Positions 11,816 through 25,000 of a stretch of 64,000 bases of DNA are shown one piece after another. The stretch comes from Halichoerus grypus (Eukaryota; Chordata; Mammalia; Carnivora; Phocidae), in contig NC_135723.1 of NCBI RefSeq assembly GCF_964656455.1, forward strand, positions 94,503,283 to 94,567,282. The letters run 5' to 3'. Below the pieces are notes generated by a model, which saw nothing but the letters and a program-made list of their open reading frames with translations, had not been told where the DNA came from and did no database searches. Numbering within the stretch: position 1 is the first letter of the stretch; each line of letters begins with the position of its first letter. The position numbers and the translations under genes are program-made.

Positions 11816-13600
11816 AACCTAGACTCTCAACAATGTAACATCCACAATTTCAATCACGCAATGAAAAAGTATTAGACATGGAGAGAATGGGCAAATAAAT
11901 ATCACCCATATGTAGCAGGGAAATGGGCAATGGAAACCAACTCTGAAATAACATAGATGCTGGAAATTTCAGACAAGGAATTTTAAGTGATTATTAAAAA
12001 TATGTTCAAGGATTTAGAGGAAAATGTGTTCATAATTTGATCAGTTGACAAAAGTGATTAACCCATTGCAGTCAAGACAAAATGGGGAAAGACACAAATT
12101 ACCATCTCAATTATGAAAAAGAATATCTCTATAAATACAACAGACATTAAAATAATAGAATATCATAAATAAGTATATGCCAATAAATTCTACAAGTCAA
12201 TGAATTATTTGAAAAACAAGTTTACCAAACTGTTTCAAGGTGAAATTAGAAATGTGAAGAAATTGAATTACTTATCAAAAACATTCTCTCCAAGAAAACT
12301 CCAGACCCAGATTCCTTTCCTGGTGAACTCTATCAAACATTTAAGGAAAAAAATAATGCCAACTTTAGAGAAACTTTTTTTCTTTAAATTCAATTAGCCA
12401 ACATATAGTACATCATTAGTTTCTGATATGGTGTTCAATAATTTAACAGTTGCATATAATACCCAGTGTTTATCACATCACTTTTTTTAAAATAAAAGGC
12501 ACTACTCACAACTCATTATGTGAAGCTAGCAAAAACCTGACACCGAACTCTAACAAAGATATGACAGAACAATATTTTTATGACCATAGATGAAAAAAAT
12601 CCTTTTCAACATTTTAACAAAGCAAATCCAAATGTGTATACATAGGCATGTATGTGCATATGTGTATATCCATATATAGTGGTAATACATCATGACCAAG
12701 TGGGTTTATTGCAGAATTACTAGCTGAATAATAAAGAATAATCATTTGACCATATTAATAGATGCTGAGAAAACTTGTGACAAAATCCAGTACTTGTTCA
12801 AAATAAGCACTCTTATCAAACTGGTAAAAGGAGAGGTTTCTCAACCTGCTGGAGGCTATCAACAAAGAATGCATAACAAACATCCTGTTCAATGGTTAAT
12901 ATTGAACCCTTTCCTCCTATGGTTGGGAATAAGGCACAATGTTTTCTGTCACCACTTTTCTTCAACATGAGATTGGAGGTCTTAACCAAAAAAATAAAAG
13001 AAAAAGAAAAAAGGAAAAATCCTAAATATTGTAAAGGAAGACATAAAATCATGACTTTTCAGATTACATGGTTGTTTCTATTAAAAACACTAAGGAATCA
13101 ATGAACAACAACTAGAAATAATCAGTGAAGTTAGTAAGACAAGATGCATGGTCAGTACAAAAAAATCAAGTGTTTTTATACTAGCTGCAAACAACTGGAA
13201 AATAAACTTCAGGAGATGGTACCATATGCAATAGTATCGATAGCAGGAATAAATTCAGCAAAAGATGTTCAATGAAAAACTACAAAACATCACAAAGGGA
13301 AATTAAAGAAAATACTAAAAGTGGAAAGATTTAGCATGTTTATGGATTGGAAATTTCAATGCATTAAGATAGCAGTTTTCTCAACAAATAATGTTGCAAC
13401 AACTGGATGATCATGTGAAAAGAAACATAATTTACTGATACCTCATACCATAAACAAAAGTCAATTTGAGATGGGTCATAGACCTAAGTATAAAAGCTAT
13501 AATTACAAATCTTACAGAAGAAAACAGGAAGACATCTTTGTGAGTTTTTCTTACGACACAGAAAGCACTAACTGGTAGTAAAATCTTTCGTGCCTGAAGA
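11816..13600 (+). mobile_element. Old L1, ORF2 reverse-transcriptase region
   Basis: Diverged ORF2 words in sense order: 'aaaactccagacccagattc' (12296), 'gaaaaacatcctgttc'-like text near 12880, 'gatgttcaatgaaaaactac' (13264). Many stops. A short antisense L1 3' fragment is inserted at 12376-12480. Confidence 0.65.
12376..12480 (-). mobile_element. Short antisense L1 3'-end fragment
   Basis: 'ttaaattcaattagccaac' followed by 'atacccagtgtttatcac' is the antisense L1 3' end, landing inside the older L1. Confidence 0.65.
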
Positions 13601-13704
13601 TACGTATTATACAGATCAGTGATTCACAAATGAGAGGAGAGCCTTCAGTGTCGCCAGGATCATACCCATGAACACAGAGCACAGGGTGAAAATCAGGGTT
13701 TGGA

Positions 13705-14946
<1,242 letters not shown>

Positions 14947-15039
14947 AAAAAAGAAAAGCAGGTTTGGGGGGAGACTGGGCAGTCTGTGCTCTGCCTGTGG
15001 TGGGGGATGGGTCAGAGAAGTAAGTTGTAAATAAGATTT

Positions 15040-15306
15040 GGAGAAAATAAAATAAGATGAAATCAGAGAGGGAGACAAACTATAAGAGACTCTTCACTCT
15101 AGGAAACAAACTGAGGGTTGCTAGAGGGGAGGCGGGTGGGGGGAATGGGGTAACTGGGTGATGGGCATTAAGGATGGCACGTGATGTAATGAGCAGTGAG
15201 TTATATGCAACTGATGAATCACTAAACTCTCCCTCTGAAACTAATGATGCACTATATGTTAATCAATTGAATTTAAATAAAATAAAATTAAAAAAGAAAA
15301 AAAAAA
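15040..15306 (+). mobile_element. Second L1 3'UTR fragment
   Basis: Repeats the L1 3'UTR words ('aaactgagggttgctagagg', 'gaatttaaataaaataaaa') a few dozen bases after the first L1, so it is a separate, 5'-truncated insertion. Confidence 0.85.
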
Positions 15307-16939
15307 GATCTGAGAGCTGTACGAGCCATTCCAGAGGAGGGAGAATATTGGTCCATGCCATCCAGGACCCTCTGGGTTGTCCAGAGATTGGAGTGTCTTT
15401 TTCAATTCTATGCCCATCCAATTATGTGTCTCCTCTGTTCCTTCCTCGAATCATGGTGGCTCACTCCTCCTCTGGCATAGATTCTGCTCCCAGGATGATG
15501 TATGCTTCTCCTGTCCTTGCCTTGCATCTAGAGACTTCTACTGTAGGACTCCACAGGACCTTGACAGATCCGACCCCTGATAATAGTTTATCTTCACCTC
15601 CCAAATTTCTCTTCCACTCCAGTCACTGCCTACAGCAGGGGGCAGCAAAACAGCATGTTTACCTTAAGAACTGCAAATTAAGGACAAACTCAGATGACAA
15701 GCTTCCTTATAATTATCCTGTTTGTATTAATCGAGCCCCGGATAAGCAATTTACTGGAGAAAAAAAGTCCAAGTTTTTACTTGTAGGATTAATGAACAAT
15801 TCTGTCCAGAAAGAGAGAGAAGGGAGAGTTACACTGGAAACTCATATAGAAGGTGTACACTGGTTGTAAAAAGTGCCAAAACAAAGCAAAATAACACGAC
15901 AGAGAGAGAGAGAGAAATAGTGGGGAATGAACAAGAGAGGCCATGAGTTGGTAATTATTGAAGCCAGGTAATGTGGGGACATCGAGGATCATTACATTAT
16001 TATATCTACTTTATATATGCTGGAAATTTTCCTAATCAAAAGAAAAATTATTAAAAAGAAGACTTTCCCAATGAGATATACGGCCGGATTGATTATTGCA
16101 GGAAGCTATGGGATATTCATGGATGAGGAAGAGTCAGGTCCACAGACCTAGAGGGCAAAGAGGACAGACTTATGACATCAGTGTTTCACACTATCTTTGC
16201 AGTTGTGCTGTATTTGTCCTTTGTTGCTTTGAAATATTGAAGACTTTTCCTCCTAGAATCAGCAACAATTTATGTTATGCTAAAATTACCTCTTTAGTGA
16301 ACAAGTTCCAGTTCCTTCAAAATAGGAGGGAAGATATTAAGTATTTCATTGAAACACATACCCACATTAAGAGAAACTTAGCCGGTATTTTCAGTAAAGA
16401 TCTGTGCCCAGTAAACATTGCCCAGAGAAGCAGTGTCCATTAAAGAACAGTGGAAATTTGGAACAAAGTCAGTAGTGCTGGTCCCCTAGGAAAAGACAAA
16501 ACAAAACAAAACTCTCAAACTTGATGGTGAATAGATTGAAATAGCTTACCTAGACCTGAGTTAGAAAAAAAAAAATGAATAAATGCAGAAAAAAGAGAAA
16601 TGTTACAGAGTCACAACCTTCCATGGGGTCTGGTTTCCCTTTATTTGAAAGGATTCTGAATTTACTCCACAGCTTATTCAGCTGGGACAAGGTTGTGGCC
16701 TTGAGCAACTGTAATAGCTAAGGCAAGAGAAGAGGAAGAGAGACTATTGTTCAGTGGGTGGCAGAGAAGAACCAGGAAGAGGAGATAAGGGAGTTGGAGA
16801 GTCTCTGCACCTTTGGTAGGACGCATAGTAAGTAAACCAAGGCTCTGCCTGCCTGAGTAAAGAGGGAGTGAAGGTTACGTCCTGTGGGGAGAGGGCTGTG
16901 GGTGTATCTTTCTCGGAGGCTTGGTAAGCTGGGAGGGAC
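15307..16939. other. Upstream flank of TRBV24, no gene seen
   Basis: Contains the CTCF-like motif at 15632 and a GA run at 15901-15914. ORFs are short and lack family features. Confidence 0.5.
15632..15645 (+). promoter_or_regulatory. CTCF-like motif
   Basis: acagcagggggcag, 13 of 14 matches to CCASYAGRKGGCRS by eye, 1.4 kb upstream of the TRBV24 leader. A sister motif lies at 21608, at a similar distance from TRBV25. Confidence 0.4.
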
Positions 16940-16949
16940 AACATCACTG
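16940..16949 (-). promoter_or_regulatory. Possible TRBV promoter decamer (reverse orientation), TRBV24
   Basis: The reverse complement agtgatgttg matches AGTGAYRTCA at 8 of 10, about 90 bp upstream of the leader ATG. The usual orientation is forward, so this is weak. Confidence 0.25.
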
Positions 16950-17034
16950 ACGGAATATTTCCCATTTCCTATTTCCATGTCCTGTTTCCCCAACACTGAG
17001 AGTTGGAAATGCCTCTATCCTGCCTCTCCCTACC

Positions 17035-17506
17035 ATGGGCTTCTTGTTCCTCTGCTGTGTGGCCTTTTGCCTCTTGAGAACAGGTGAGTTTGGGAAACAT
17101 GGGGAAGCCCTGCCTTAAATTTTCCAGGTCCTGGCTGAAGCTTCTCCCTTGAGCCTGTGGCAAGAGGACACTTCCTAGGTTCTGTCTCCAGTTTCTGTCT
17201 TGTTTCCCCACGGGCTCCATGGATGCTGGCATTACCCAGACCCCAAGGAATGGGATTATAAAGACAGGAAAGAGCATTTTCCTGGAGTGTTCTCAGACTA
17301 AGGGTCATAACTCTATGTACTGGTATCGACAAGACCCAGGACTGGGGCTATGGCTGATCTACTACTCCTACATCAGTGATATTAATGAAGGAGAGGTCTC
17401 CAGTGGGTACAGGGCCTCTCGAGAGGAGCTGGCGAAATTCTCCCTGTCCCTAGGGCCTGCCATCCCCAACCAGACAGCTCTCTACTTCTGTGCCAGCAGT
17501 GATTTG
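17035..17506 (+). CDS. TRBV24: T-cell receptor beta variable segment TRBV24, open but lacking the acceptor AG
   Basis: Leader exon 17035-17083 encodes [16 protein letters not shown] plus a split Gly; the donor is GTGAGT. The V exon is 17214-17506 by homology and opens [14 protein letters not shown], has ECSQTKGH, then [18 protein letters not shown], and ends YFCASSDL. The Met-Asp-Ala start, SQTKGH and the [14 protein letters not shown] FR3 end (here [10 protein letters not shown]) fit TRBV24. The frame is open with both cysteines and the tryptophan. What is odd is that the bases before the exon are ccccacgg where cacag is expected: position 17212 is G, so no AG precedes the exon. The nearest upstream AG, ending at 17191, would put the exon out of frame. 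In IMGT terms this would be an ORF rather than a functional gene unless the base is a sequencing error or polymorphism. Confidence 0.9.
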
Positions 17507-17545
17507 CACAGTGCTTGTTGGCCACCTGCTCTCCATACAGAAAGA
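17507..17545 (+). promoter_or_regulatory. V-RSS with 23-bp spacer of TRBV24
   Basis: Consensus heptamer cacagtg (17507-17513), 23-bp spacer, nonamer acagaaaga (17537-17545), which is imperfect at its end. Confidence 0.88.
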
Positions 17546-19061
17546 CAGTCACATTTGCTCAGATGGGCACAGAAGGCTTCCTCCATGTGGGACATGGGGA
17601 TCCTTAGTGGTCTGAGTAGTTCCACGCTGTGTGAGTCTCAGTCTGAGCTTAGGGCCACATAGGGTCAATGTGCCCCAGGCCATGTGGTGACCGAAGCCAC
17701 AGGCTGGACTGAACCCATCTCTCCTGCCGACTGACCCTCTTTCTCTGTTCTAGTGGGGCTGGCTCAGTAGTGTCCTTCTAGGAGAATGAACCTGACATTT
17801 GCCAATACCACCTGGTTTCCAATAAGACCATTTCTTAGTAGCTCCGACACAGTGTGGTTCTTCATGGTTCTTTTGCCTCTGTCTCCGCCCACTTTGTAAT
17901 GTGCTCCACTCCACTCTGTTCCTACTGACAGTCCCTTTATCCGGCTGTCCTCTTCTCAGTCCTGGCTCCTCTAAGCACCGGGTACTGTTCAGCTCTGTAG
18001 AGGGGTGCCTTTCTACCAGGAACAAACTGACTACCTTGTTTTCTAAAACTTCATCCTAAGTAAATTTAATTAGTATTTAAATCTGACTCAGAAGGTGAAG
18101 TTTGTCCAGTACTAGAGACTGTGATCTATAAAAGTTATCTTTCATCTACTGCCCCACACTCGGATCTCTTTTGAGAATAATCTTAACCTGCAGGAGCAGA
18201 GAGACTGTGTCATTATCTGGATGTACTGCCTTCCAAGAAACATTGCCTGCTCCCCAGTATGGAGCCAAAGCTCAGAGCTTGGAGACTCCTCTTTCTCTCA
18301 AGGCATTGGAATAAGCCCCCCATTCCCCCGCAGAGAGGACCCTCCTGGGAGCCAGTGAACTCCAGGCACAAAAATATTCAATCAAGGGCTGCCATAGCCT
18401 GAAGTAAAACCTGCCTAAGAATCAAACTGAAGACTTTTCTTATATGCTTTGTCTTTGTACCCCATGAACCTTAATTATTTCAACAAAAGAATCCACGACG
18501 CGGTGACAGTTCACCCAAAGAATGTAACTTATTTCATTTTCTACCTGTTCTGATCTGAAAAGAATGTCACTTTTTTTTAATCTCCTGTATGAGTTCTAGC
18601 TCATCTTTCCCTTTAAAAAGTCAGTTTTCTAGACTTTCCCCCCCTACTTTTTATGCACACTTCACCAAAGTCTCATCTGTAATAATCATTCTTCTCTCAG
18701 AAGCTATTAACTGTTCTCTTTAATTATTTGCTGGACATTTCTAGTAGATTTTTCTAGGACTCTCCTGCTGCCTTCTTTTTTCCTTAGTATAAATATTCTT
18801 CCTTAACCTTCCTATCCACGATCACAACAATTTCTTTCATAAGTTCCAAACTGGTAGACTCGCCTGTCTCTGGACACTTCCAGCTGGATGCTCCACACTT
18901 CAAACTCAAGTGATTTATTGCTGAATTTATCATCCCCCTAACCCTGCATGCACCCATTCTGGCCCATACACTGTATTTCTTCTTAGTGATTGAAACCATC
19001 ATTTTAGATTCTTCTTTCCATAAGCCCTCATGTTAAGTCCGTTTGCAAATCTATTACTTCT
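17546..19061. other. Non-coding interval after TRBV24
   Basis: No gene, RSS or named repeat seen. The ORF at 17750-18025 (-) has no recognisable features. Confidence 0.5.
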
Positions 19062-19627
19062 AAGATACAAAGGTAGTGATCTGAAGGGGCACTTGCACCC
19101 CAATGTTCATAACAGCAATGTCCACAAGGGCCAAACTATGGAAAGAGCCAAGCTGTCCATCGACATATGAATGGATAAAGAAGATGTGGTTCATATATAC
19201 AATGGAATATTACTCAACCATCAGAAAGGATGAATACTTACCATTTACATTGACGTGGATAGAACTGGAGGGTATTATGCTGAGCAGAATAAGTCAATCA
19301 GAGAAAGATAATTATCATATGGTTTCATTCATATGTGGAATATAAGAAACATCACAGAGGGTCATAGGGGAAAGGAGGGAAAACTGAATGGGAAATAATC
19401 AGAGAGGTAGACAAACCATGAGAGACTCTTAACTCTAGGAAACAAACTGAGGGTTGCTGGAGGGGAGGTGGGTGGGGGGATGGGGTAACTGGGTGATGGG
19501 CATTAAAGAGGGCACGTGATGTGATGAGCACTTGGTGTTGTATGCAACCGATGAATTATTGAACTCTCCATCTGAAACTAACGATATACTATATGTTGGC
19601 TAATTGAATTTAAATAAAAGAAGAAAA
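19062..19627 (+). mobile_element. L1 3' end, 5'-truncated
   Basis: Last part of ORF2 ('atggaatattactcaacc') and the 3'UTR ('aaactgagggttgctgga') with AT-rich tail. Probable target duplication around caaatctattacttc (19046) and caaatttattacttc (19629). Confidence 0.9.
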
Positions 19628-19639
19628 ACAAATTTATTA

Positions 19640-20534
19640 CTTCCATATTCCATATTGTCATAGGTTTGGTTTTCTAGGTAGCCAATTTTGCAGGGGAGAT
19701 TAGCGTTCAGTGGGTTATTAGAAAGTATCATTTTCGGCAAACGGGGGTAGAAGGGAAAGAAAGAAGGATAGGCTGAGGAAGAAGTTGGGATGTCCTACAG
19801 CCTTAACAAAAGCGCTAGCTGAGCCACAGGGAGCCCTGAATCCACAATGGCCCTTAGAACCACCTGAAGTTGAGGTGAGGAGACTAGGTCTTATACCCAC
19901 TTTCCTTGCAATCATGCCAGTGTGCATGGGTCACCCTGAGAAAGGGCATGCCCTAGAGGGTGGGGGGGCAGGGAGGTGTCTCTTTAGCCAAGGCAATTCA
20001 CAAAGGGGGCTGTTTGTCAGCAGCAGCATTCCTAGCAGATAGGGAAACTGTCCTTCTTGCCTGAAGGGAGATACGAAGGACACATCACAGTTTTCAATAC
20101 ACATGTTTATCTGATTCAGCTGCTCCTTCCCTTCCTTGTTGCTTCTACTTCAGGGCAGACCCTCAACATTCATTCCCTAGAAAAAAATGCACTGCCTTTC
20201 TCATTGGTCCATTAGCCTCTTACTTCATCTGTTTTACTCAATCTTAGATGTTGCCATCAGCCTGAATGCATCTGACATTCTTCACATGGCATGCAAAGTC
20301 CTTCATGAACAGATCTGTGTCTAAAAATATAGCCAGATCTTCCACGCTCCCTTCAGCCCTTTAGACTCTAGTTCAGCTGAATGTTTTATGTTTCCCTGAA
20401 TAGACCAAGCCAGCCGAGTTGCGCAACTATAACTTTGCAAATGTTCTTTCTCATTAGAAATGGGGTACTACTTCTTCACTACCTGGCTTACTCTTGCACA
20501 TACTTTAATTCTTAGCTCAGAGATTAGCTTAACT
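19640..20534. other. Non-coding, possible L2 traces
   Basis: From about 20.13 kb the pyrimidine-rich text with 'cctggcttactcttgcaca' (20480) and 'cttagctcagagattagctt' (20511) resembles L2. The SINE then splits it. Confidence 0.35.
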
Positions 20535-20548
20535 ATAAAGGCTTTTGT

Positions 20549-20742
20549 AGGGCACCTGGGTGGCTCAGTTGGTTTAGCATCTGCCTTCGGCTCAGGTCAT
20601 GATCTCGGGGTACTGGGATCAAGTCCCATATCGGGCTCCTTGCTCAGTGGGGAGCCTCCTTCTCCCTCTGCCTCTGCCCCTCCCCCCTCACTCATGTTCT
20701 CTCTCTCTCTTTCAAATAAATAGTCTAAAAAAAATTTAAAAA
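20549..20742 (+). mobile_element. SINEC
   Basis: Target duplication ataaaggcttttgt at 20535-20548 and 20743-20756. Confidence 0.96.
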
Positions 20743-20756
20743 ATAAAGGCTTTTGT

Positions 20757-22420
20757 GACTCCCACAGACAAAAGACTCAGTTCTTATCCATTCCAAATAC
20801 TATAGTTATCGTATTCTTTACTAACTCTTCCCGAGACTATATATTCTTTAGTTTAAGAGTAATGTCCCTCCAATTTTATATCCCTAGAACTGAGTAAAAT
20901 GTCTGACTTAGCAAAGGAAAGATGGAAGAAAGAAAGGAAGTGAGGGAGGAAAGGAAAAATATGTCTTTCAAGTAGTTCCTCAGGATTTTCTTCCAAATAA
21001 CATGTTTTCTGAGTTCTGGCACATGTTTTTTAAGTCCTCCACACCCCCCACCTACAAGTCCTTTTAAAAGAAAGAGAATATGTTTGGTTAAGCATAATTC
21101 TATAAGAAGACTAAGAACATTGGAAAATGAGAGAGGGTGTTTTACTGGACCAAATGTGTGGAGACATATGTAATGATTATTTTTGATAATTGTTGTGTCC
21201 TAATCGTTGACATTGAGAAATTCTCAGCAGCTGCTCCAGACACTTCCCCAGCTATATCAGGAAGATGGGCCATGTGTGAGTCATTCCTGCCCTGGCAACA
21301 AGGGCTGGAGAGTTATCCCTGCCCTCAAGTACCCCTTCATCCCAGTGGGACCAGAGCCTCTCATATCTCCTCCCAAGCCAACACCCACCCCTTGGGTTCT
21401 GCCCTCTTTCTTTAATCCCTTCTACCGTGAGAATCAGATTTTATACCCAGTTATTGCTGGGGACTTTCATCAGCTCATCATTCATCCTTAAATCTTCTCA
21501 CACCTAGACCAATTTGGGGCCTCTCCCCTTCCTATTTCTTTAAAATTCATCCAAAAGACCCTTCTCAAATCTCTAAGTTTAGTCTATTCACCCTTTTCAC
21601 TTTTTTTTCAGCAGGGGGCAGTAAAATTTCATTTTTTTTTTCTTCCTGGATGCTACCTATTAAGGTAAGACCAGCTTTCAAAGTAAGAGGAAAGAACAAA
21701 TGTCATTCAATTTTCATGATTAGCCTTGTCTTAAAGAAGTCTTTAATGAGACAAGAATATTTCAGGGTTTGGTAAGTCAAAATTGTTATATTCTTTTGAG
21801 ACATAGGAGAGAGCAAGAGTGAGCAGGAGCCTGCAGTTGACATACATAAAACACATAAAGGCGATCCTCAAATAGTAGAGCCACAATAGTCAAATCCAAA
21901 CCCCCCAGGTCAGCAGCAGCTCAGCAAGAATTTGACTGAATGTCAACTGTGGATCTCATTGAACTAGGGCAAAGGGAGCGGACGAAGGGGTAAGGGATCC
22001 CGGGATTCATCTTTGTGACTCACGACTAAAGCTAAAGACTTTTCTGTTGAAAAGAAATGAGGAAAAGGGAGGAGAGAGGATGGCACTTGGTTTGGAGGTT
22101 GTTTACTGTAGCAGCACCCAAAATATTTTAGTCGCTGTTACCAAAGCATGTACTGGAAAGAACTGCAGGTCTGAATTTTCTCTTCTGTCATGATTGATGG
22201 TGCGGTTAAGAGAAAGACGAACTGAATATAAAGGAGCCTAAGTTGATAAAGTTGGTGAAATCTGAACCCTGACTTGATGAGAAATGAGACTGAGAAAGTG
22301 GTGTAATTATCATACAATAAGAACAACAAATTTTCTGAGAACTCAGCAAATGTCAGTCCCTGCCCTAAGCCCTTCACACATGTTACCGAAATGGGTTCCC
22401 TCATGTAATCCTCCCAACGT
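20757..22420. other. Non-coding interval upstream of TRBV25
   Basis: Holds a GGAA-rich patch at 20920-20960 and the CTCF-like motif at 21608. ORFs at 21137-21491 have no family features. Confidence 0.45.
21608..21621 (+). promoter_or_regulatory. CTCF-like motif
   Basis: tcagcagggggcag, 13 of 14 to the consensus by eye, 1.28 kb upstream of the TRBV25 leader. Confidence 0.4.
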
Positions 22421-22429
22421 GGTCTCTAG

Positions 22430-22640
22430 TGTCTATCTGATGGAGCTGCCCTGTCCACTGGACCCTTCTTATGAGCTCTTCTCTTGCAGCTTTGCAGAGG
22501 AATTCATTCCAATTCATCCTTCAGAACTCACCTCAAACACCACTTCCTTTCCCAACCTTCCCAATTCAGTCAAATCTTCCTATTACAGCCTTTCAAAGCT
22601 CTGCAGTCCTCACTTTCATAGCTCGTAAAATGGTTGCAAT
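22430..22640 (+). repeat. L2-like fragment
   Basis: 'ccttcagaactcacctcaaa' and 'caccacttcctttccc' are L2 3'-region words; diverged. Confidence 0.4.
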
Positions 22641-22887
22641 TTAATGTTTTGCAAAAAAAGAGTAGAGACTTGAGTTAAGACAAATGAGCAAAGCATCTAG
22701 CCTACTTTGGATGAGAGAAGTAAACAAAAATATTAGTCCTTTGATGGGTAAAGGGATACAGGATATCAACAGGATGGCTGTGGGGCCCAGATAGTTTGCA
22801 GGGACTGTGTTGTCACACGATGACTTCATCAAGAGCCCATCCCACTTCCCCAGAACTGGGAGACACCCTTCTGGCCCTGACTGTGCC

Positions 22888-23349
22888 ATGGCTGTCAGGC
22901 TCCTCTGCTATGTGGCCCTTTACCTTCTGGAGGCGGGTAAGTCATAGACACAGATTTCTCTAAAATTAGAAAGGAACATTTTCCCTTGTTCTGGTTCTGT
23001 ACCTGGTTCTGGCATCAAGCCCTCTGTTGCTAATTTTTATCTCCTTTTTCTCAGGCCTCATGGATGCTAGTGTCTCCCAGACCCCAAGACACTGTGTTTC
23101 AGGGACAGGAAAGAAGATTGTTCTGGAATGTTCTCAAACTATGGGCTATGACAACATGTACTGGTATCGACAAGACCCAGGAAAGGCACTACAGCTGATC
23201 CATTATTCATATGGTGTTAATACCACAGAGAAAGCAGAGTTCTCCTCTGGATCAACTGTCTCTAGAATAAAGAAGGAGTGTTTTCCCCTAACCCTGGAGT
23301 CTGCCAGCCCCTCACAGACATCTCTGTACTTCTGTGCCATCAGTGAATA
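22888..23349 (+). CDS. TRBV25: T-cell receptor beta variable segment TRBV25, apparently functional
   Basis: Leader exon 22888-22936 encodes MAVRLLCYVALYLLEA plus a split Gly, with donor GTAAGT. The acceptor is ttctcag and the V exon is 23055-23349. The mature part opens GLMDASVSQTPRHC, has [43 protein letters not shown] and ends YFCAISE. YGVN-TEK and the SQTMG motif are typical of TRBV25. The frame is open, with both conserved cysteines and the tryptophan. Two cysteines are extra: TGT at 23093-23095 in FR1 (RHC) and TGT at 23279-23281 in FR3 (KKECFPL). The junction starts CAIS rather than CASS. The RSS is good. About 5.4 kb downstream of TRBV24. Confidence 0.93.
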
Positions 23350-23388
23350 CACAGTGCTTCACAGGCACCTACAGCCTGCATAAAAAGG
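23350..23388 (+). promoter_or_regulatory. V-RSS with 23-bp spacer of TRBV25
   Basis: Heptamer cacagtg (23350-23356), 23-bp spacer, nonamer ataaaaagg (23380-23388). Confidence 0.9.
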
Positions 23389-23639
23389 GTAGTCACAAAA
23401 GTGAGGAAGCCCCACCTAACCTCATCGGAAACTACAAAAGCCACTGCAAATCTTCCCAGACTCCTCAGCCCCGAGAAGGCAGTGTGGTCTGAGCAACAGT
23501 CTGGGTAGAAAACTAATCCTGGGTCAGTCTCTACCAAGCTGGGGAATGGCCCAGTCCACAGTCAGGGACTGATTTCTCCCCTGCATCTTGGTTCGTCAAT
23601 TCTGTGGATGGTTTCAAGTAACCAACTTTTAGCGCCACG

Positions 23640-24330
23640 GATTTCTATTTGATTGATTCCAAATTTGATCTTTATTATTCCTTCCTTATTCTTTTTTGTT
23701 GTTTACTTTTTGCTTCTCTTTATAGTTTCTGAAGGTAGAAATTTAGATTATAATGCAGACCTTTGTTTTTTTTCTCTCATGGAGTCATTTAAGACTATAA
23801 ATATCCCCTTAGTCCCTGCTGCATTCCCTGTGATGGATATATTTCTGCCTTAATTCAGTTAAAAATATAATTTTCCTTGAGATTTCTTCTGTAATCCATG
23901 AATCATTTAAGAGTATGTTGTCAAATTTGCAAGTATTGGGGCATTTCTCAAATTTCTTTCTGTTGTTTATCTCGAAATAGTTTGATCAGAGAAGATACTT
24001 TGCATTTTCTCAATCCTTTTATATATGCTGAGATTATTTTTGGCATAATATGTGGTCTATACTAGAAAACATTCTACATGTTTTTGAAAACAATGCATAT
24101 TCTGTGGTTGTTGAGTAGAGTGTTCTAAAACATCAGTTAGGTCAACTTGGTTGATAGTGTTTTTCAGGTCTCTTTACCCTGACTTGTTTTCTGTCTAGTT
24201 GGTATGATCAGTTTTTGAAGGTGGAGTATTGAAACCACCAACTATAGTTTTGATATGTTCATTTCTTCTGTCATTTCTGTCAGCTTCTACTTCATGTATT
24301 TTGGAACTCTGTTGGTTTGTGTCAGGAGAT
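23640..24330 (-). mobile_element. Old L1 ORF2, antisense
   Basis: Antisense ORF2 phrases such as 'aatatgtggtctatactaga' (24049) and 'ttggtatgatcag' to 'gaaaccaccaactatag' (24200-24248). Diverged. Confidence 0.6.
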
Positions 24331-24766
24331 CCCCCCACGGTGCTGCCCAGGCAAATGCTCTCTACACAAAAATGAACTAAATTTAGAGATTTGTGGGATG
24401 CCACCAAGTTTACCAATATATGCAAAATGGGGGTAAATGACCTGTCATGTGCAGGAGACTGGCAATATGGCTGACTCCTGACCTTTCACCAGAAATGATG
24501 GAGGTCAGAAGATACTGTGAAGTGCATCAAGAAACAAACAAAAGTCACCAAGAATTCTATACCCAACAAAGCTATCCTTTGAAAATAAAGGTGAAATAAA
24601 GACATTCCCAGATAAGCAAAAAATAAGAGATTTCATAGTTAGCAGACTTGCCTTACAGAAAAATATTAAAGTCATCAGCCCGAGAGAAAATGACACTGAC
24701 AGTTCCTTGAATCCACAGGAAGAAATAAAAAGCATCTGAAAAGAGTAAATATAAAAGGAATGATAG

Positions 24767-24953
24767 GGGCGCCTGGGTGGCTCAGTCGTTAAGCGTCTGC
24801 CTCCGGCTCAGGTCATGATCCCAGGGTCCTGGGATCGAACCCCACATCGGGTTCCCTGCGCTGCGGGAAGCCTGCTTCTCCCTCTCCCACTCCCCCTGCT
24901 TGTGTTTCTTCTCTCGCTATCTTTCTCTGTCAAATAAATAAATCTTAAAAAAA
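24767..24953 (+). mobile_element. SINEC
   Basis: Target duplication aaaaggaatgatag at 24753-24766 and 24954-24967. Confidence 0.96.
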
Positions 24954-24961
24954 AAAAGGAA

Positions 24962-25000
24962 TGATAGATAGATAGATAGATAGATAGATGATAGATAAAC
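24962..25000. repeat. (GATA)n microsatellite
   Basis: About seven gata/tgata units starting in the SINE target duplication, which may have seeded the expansion. Confidence 0.9.
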
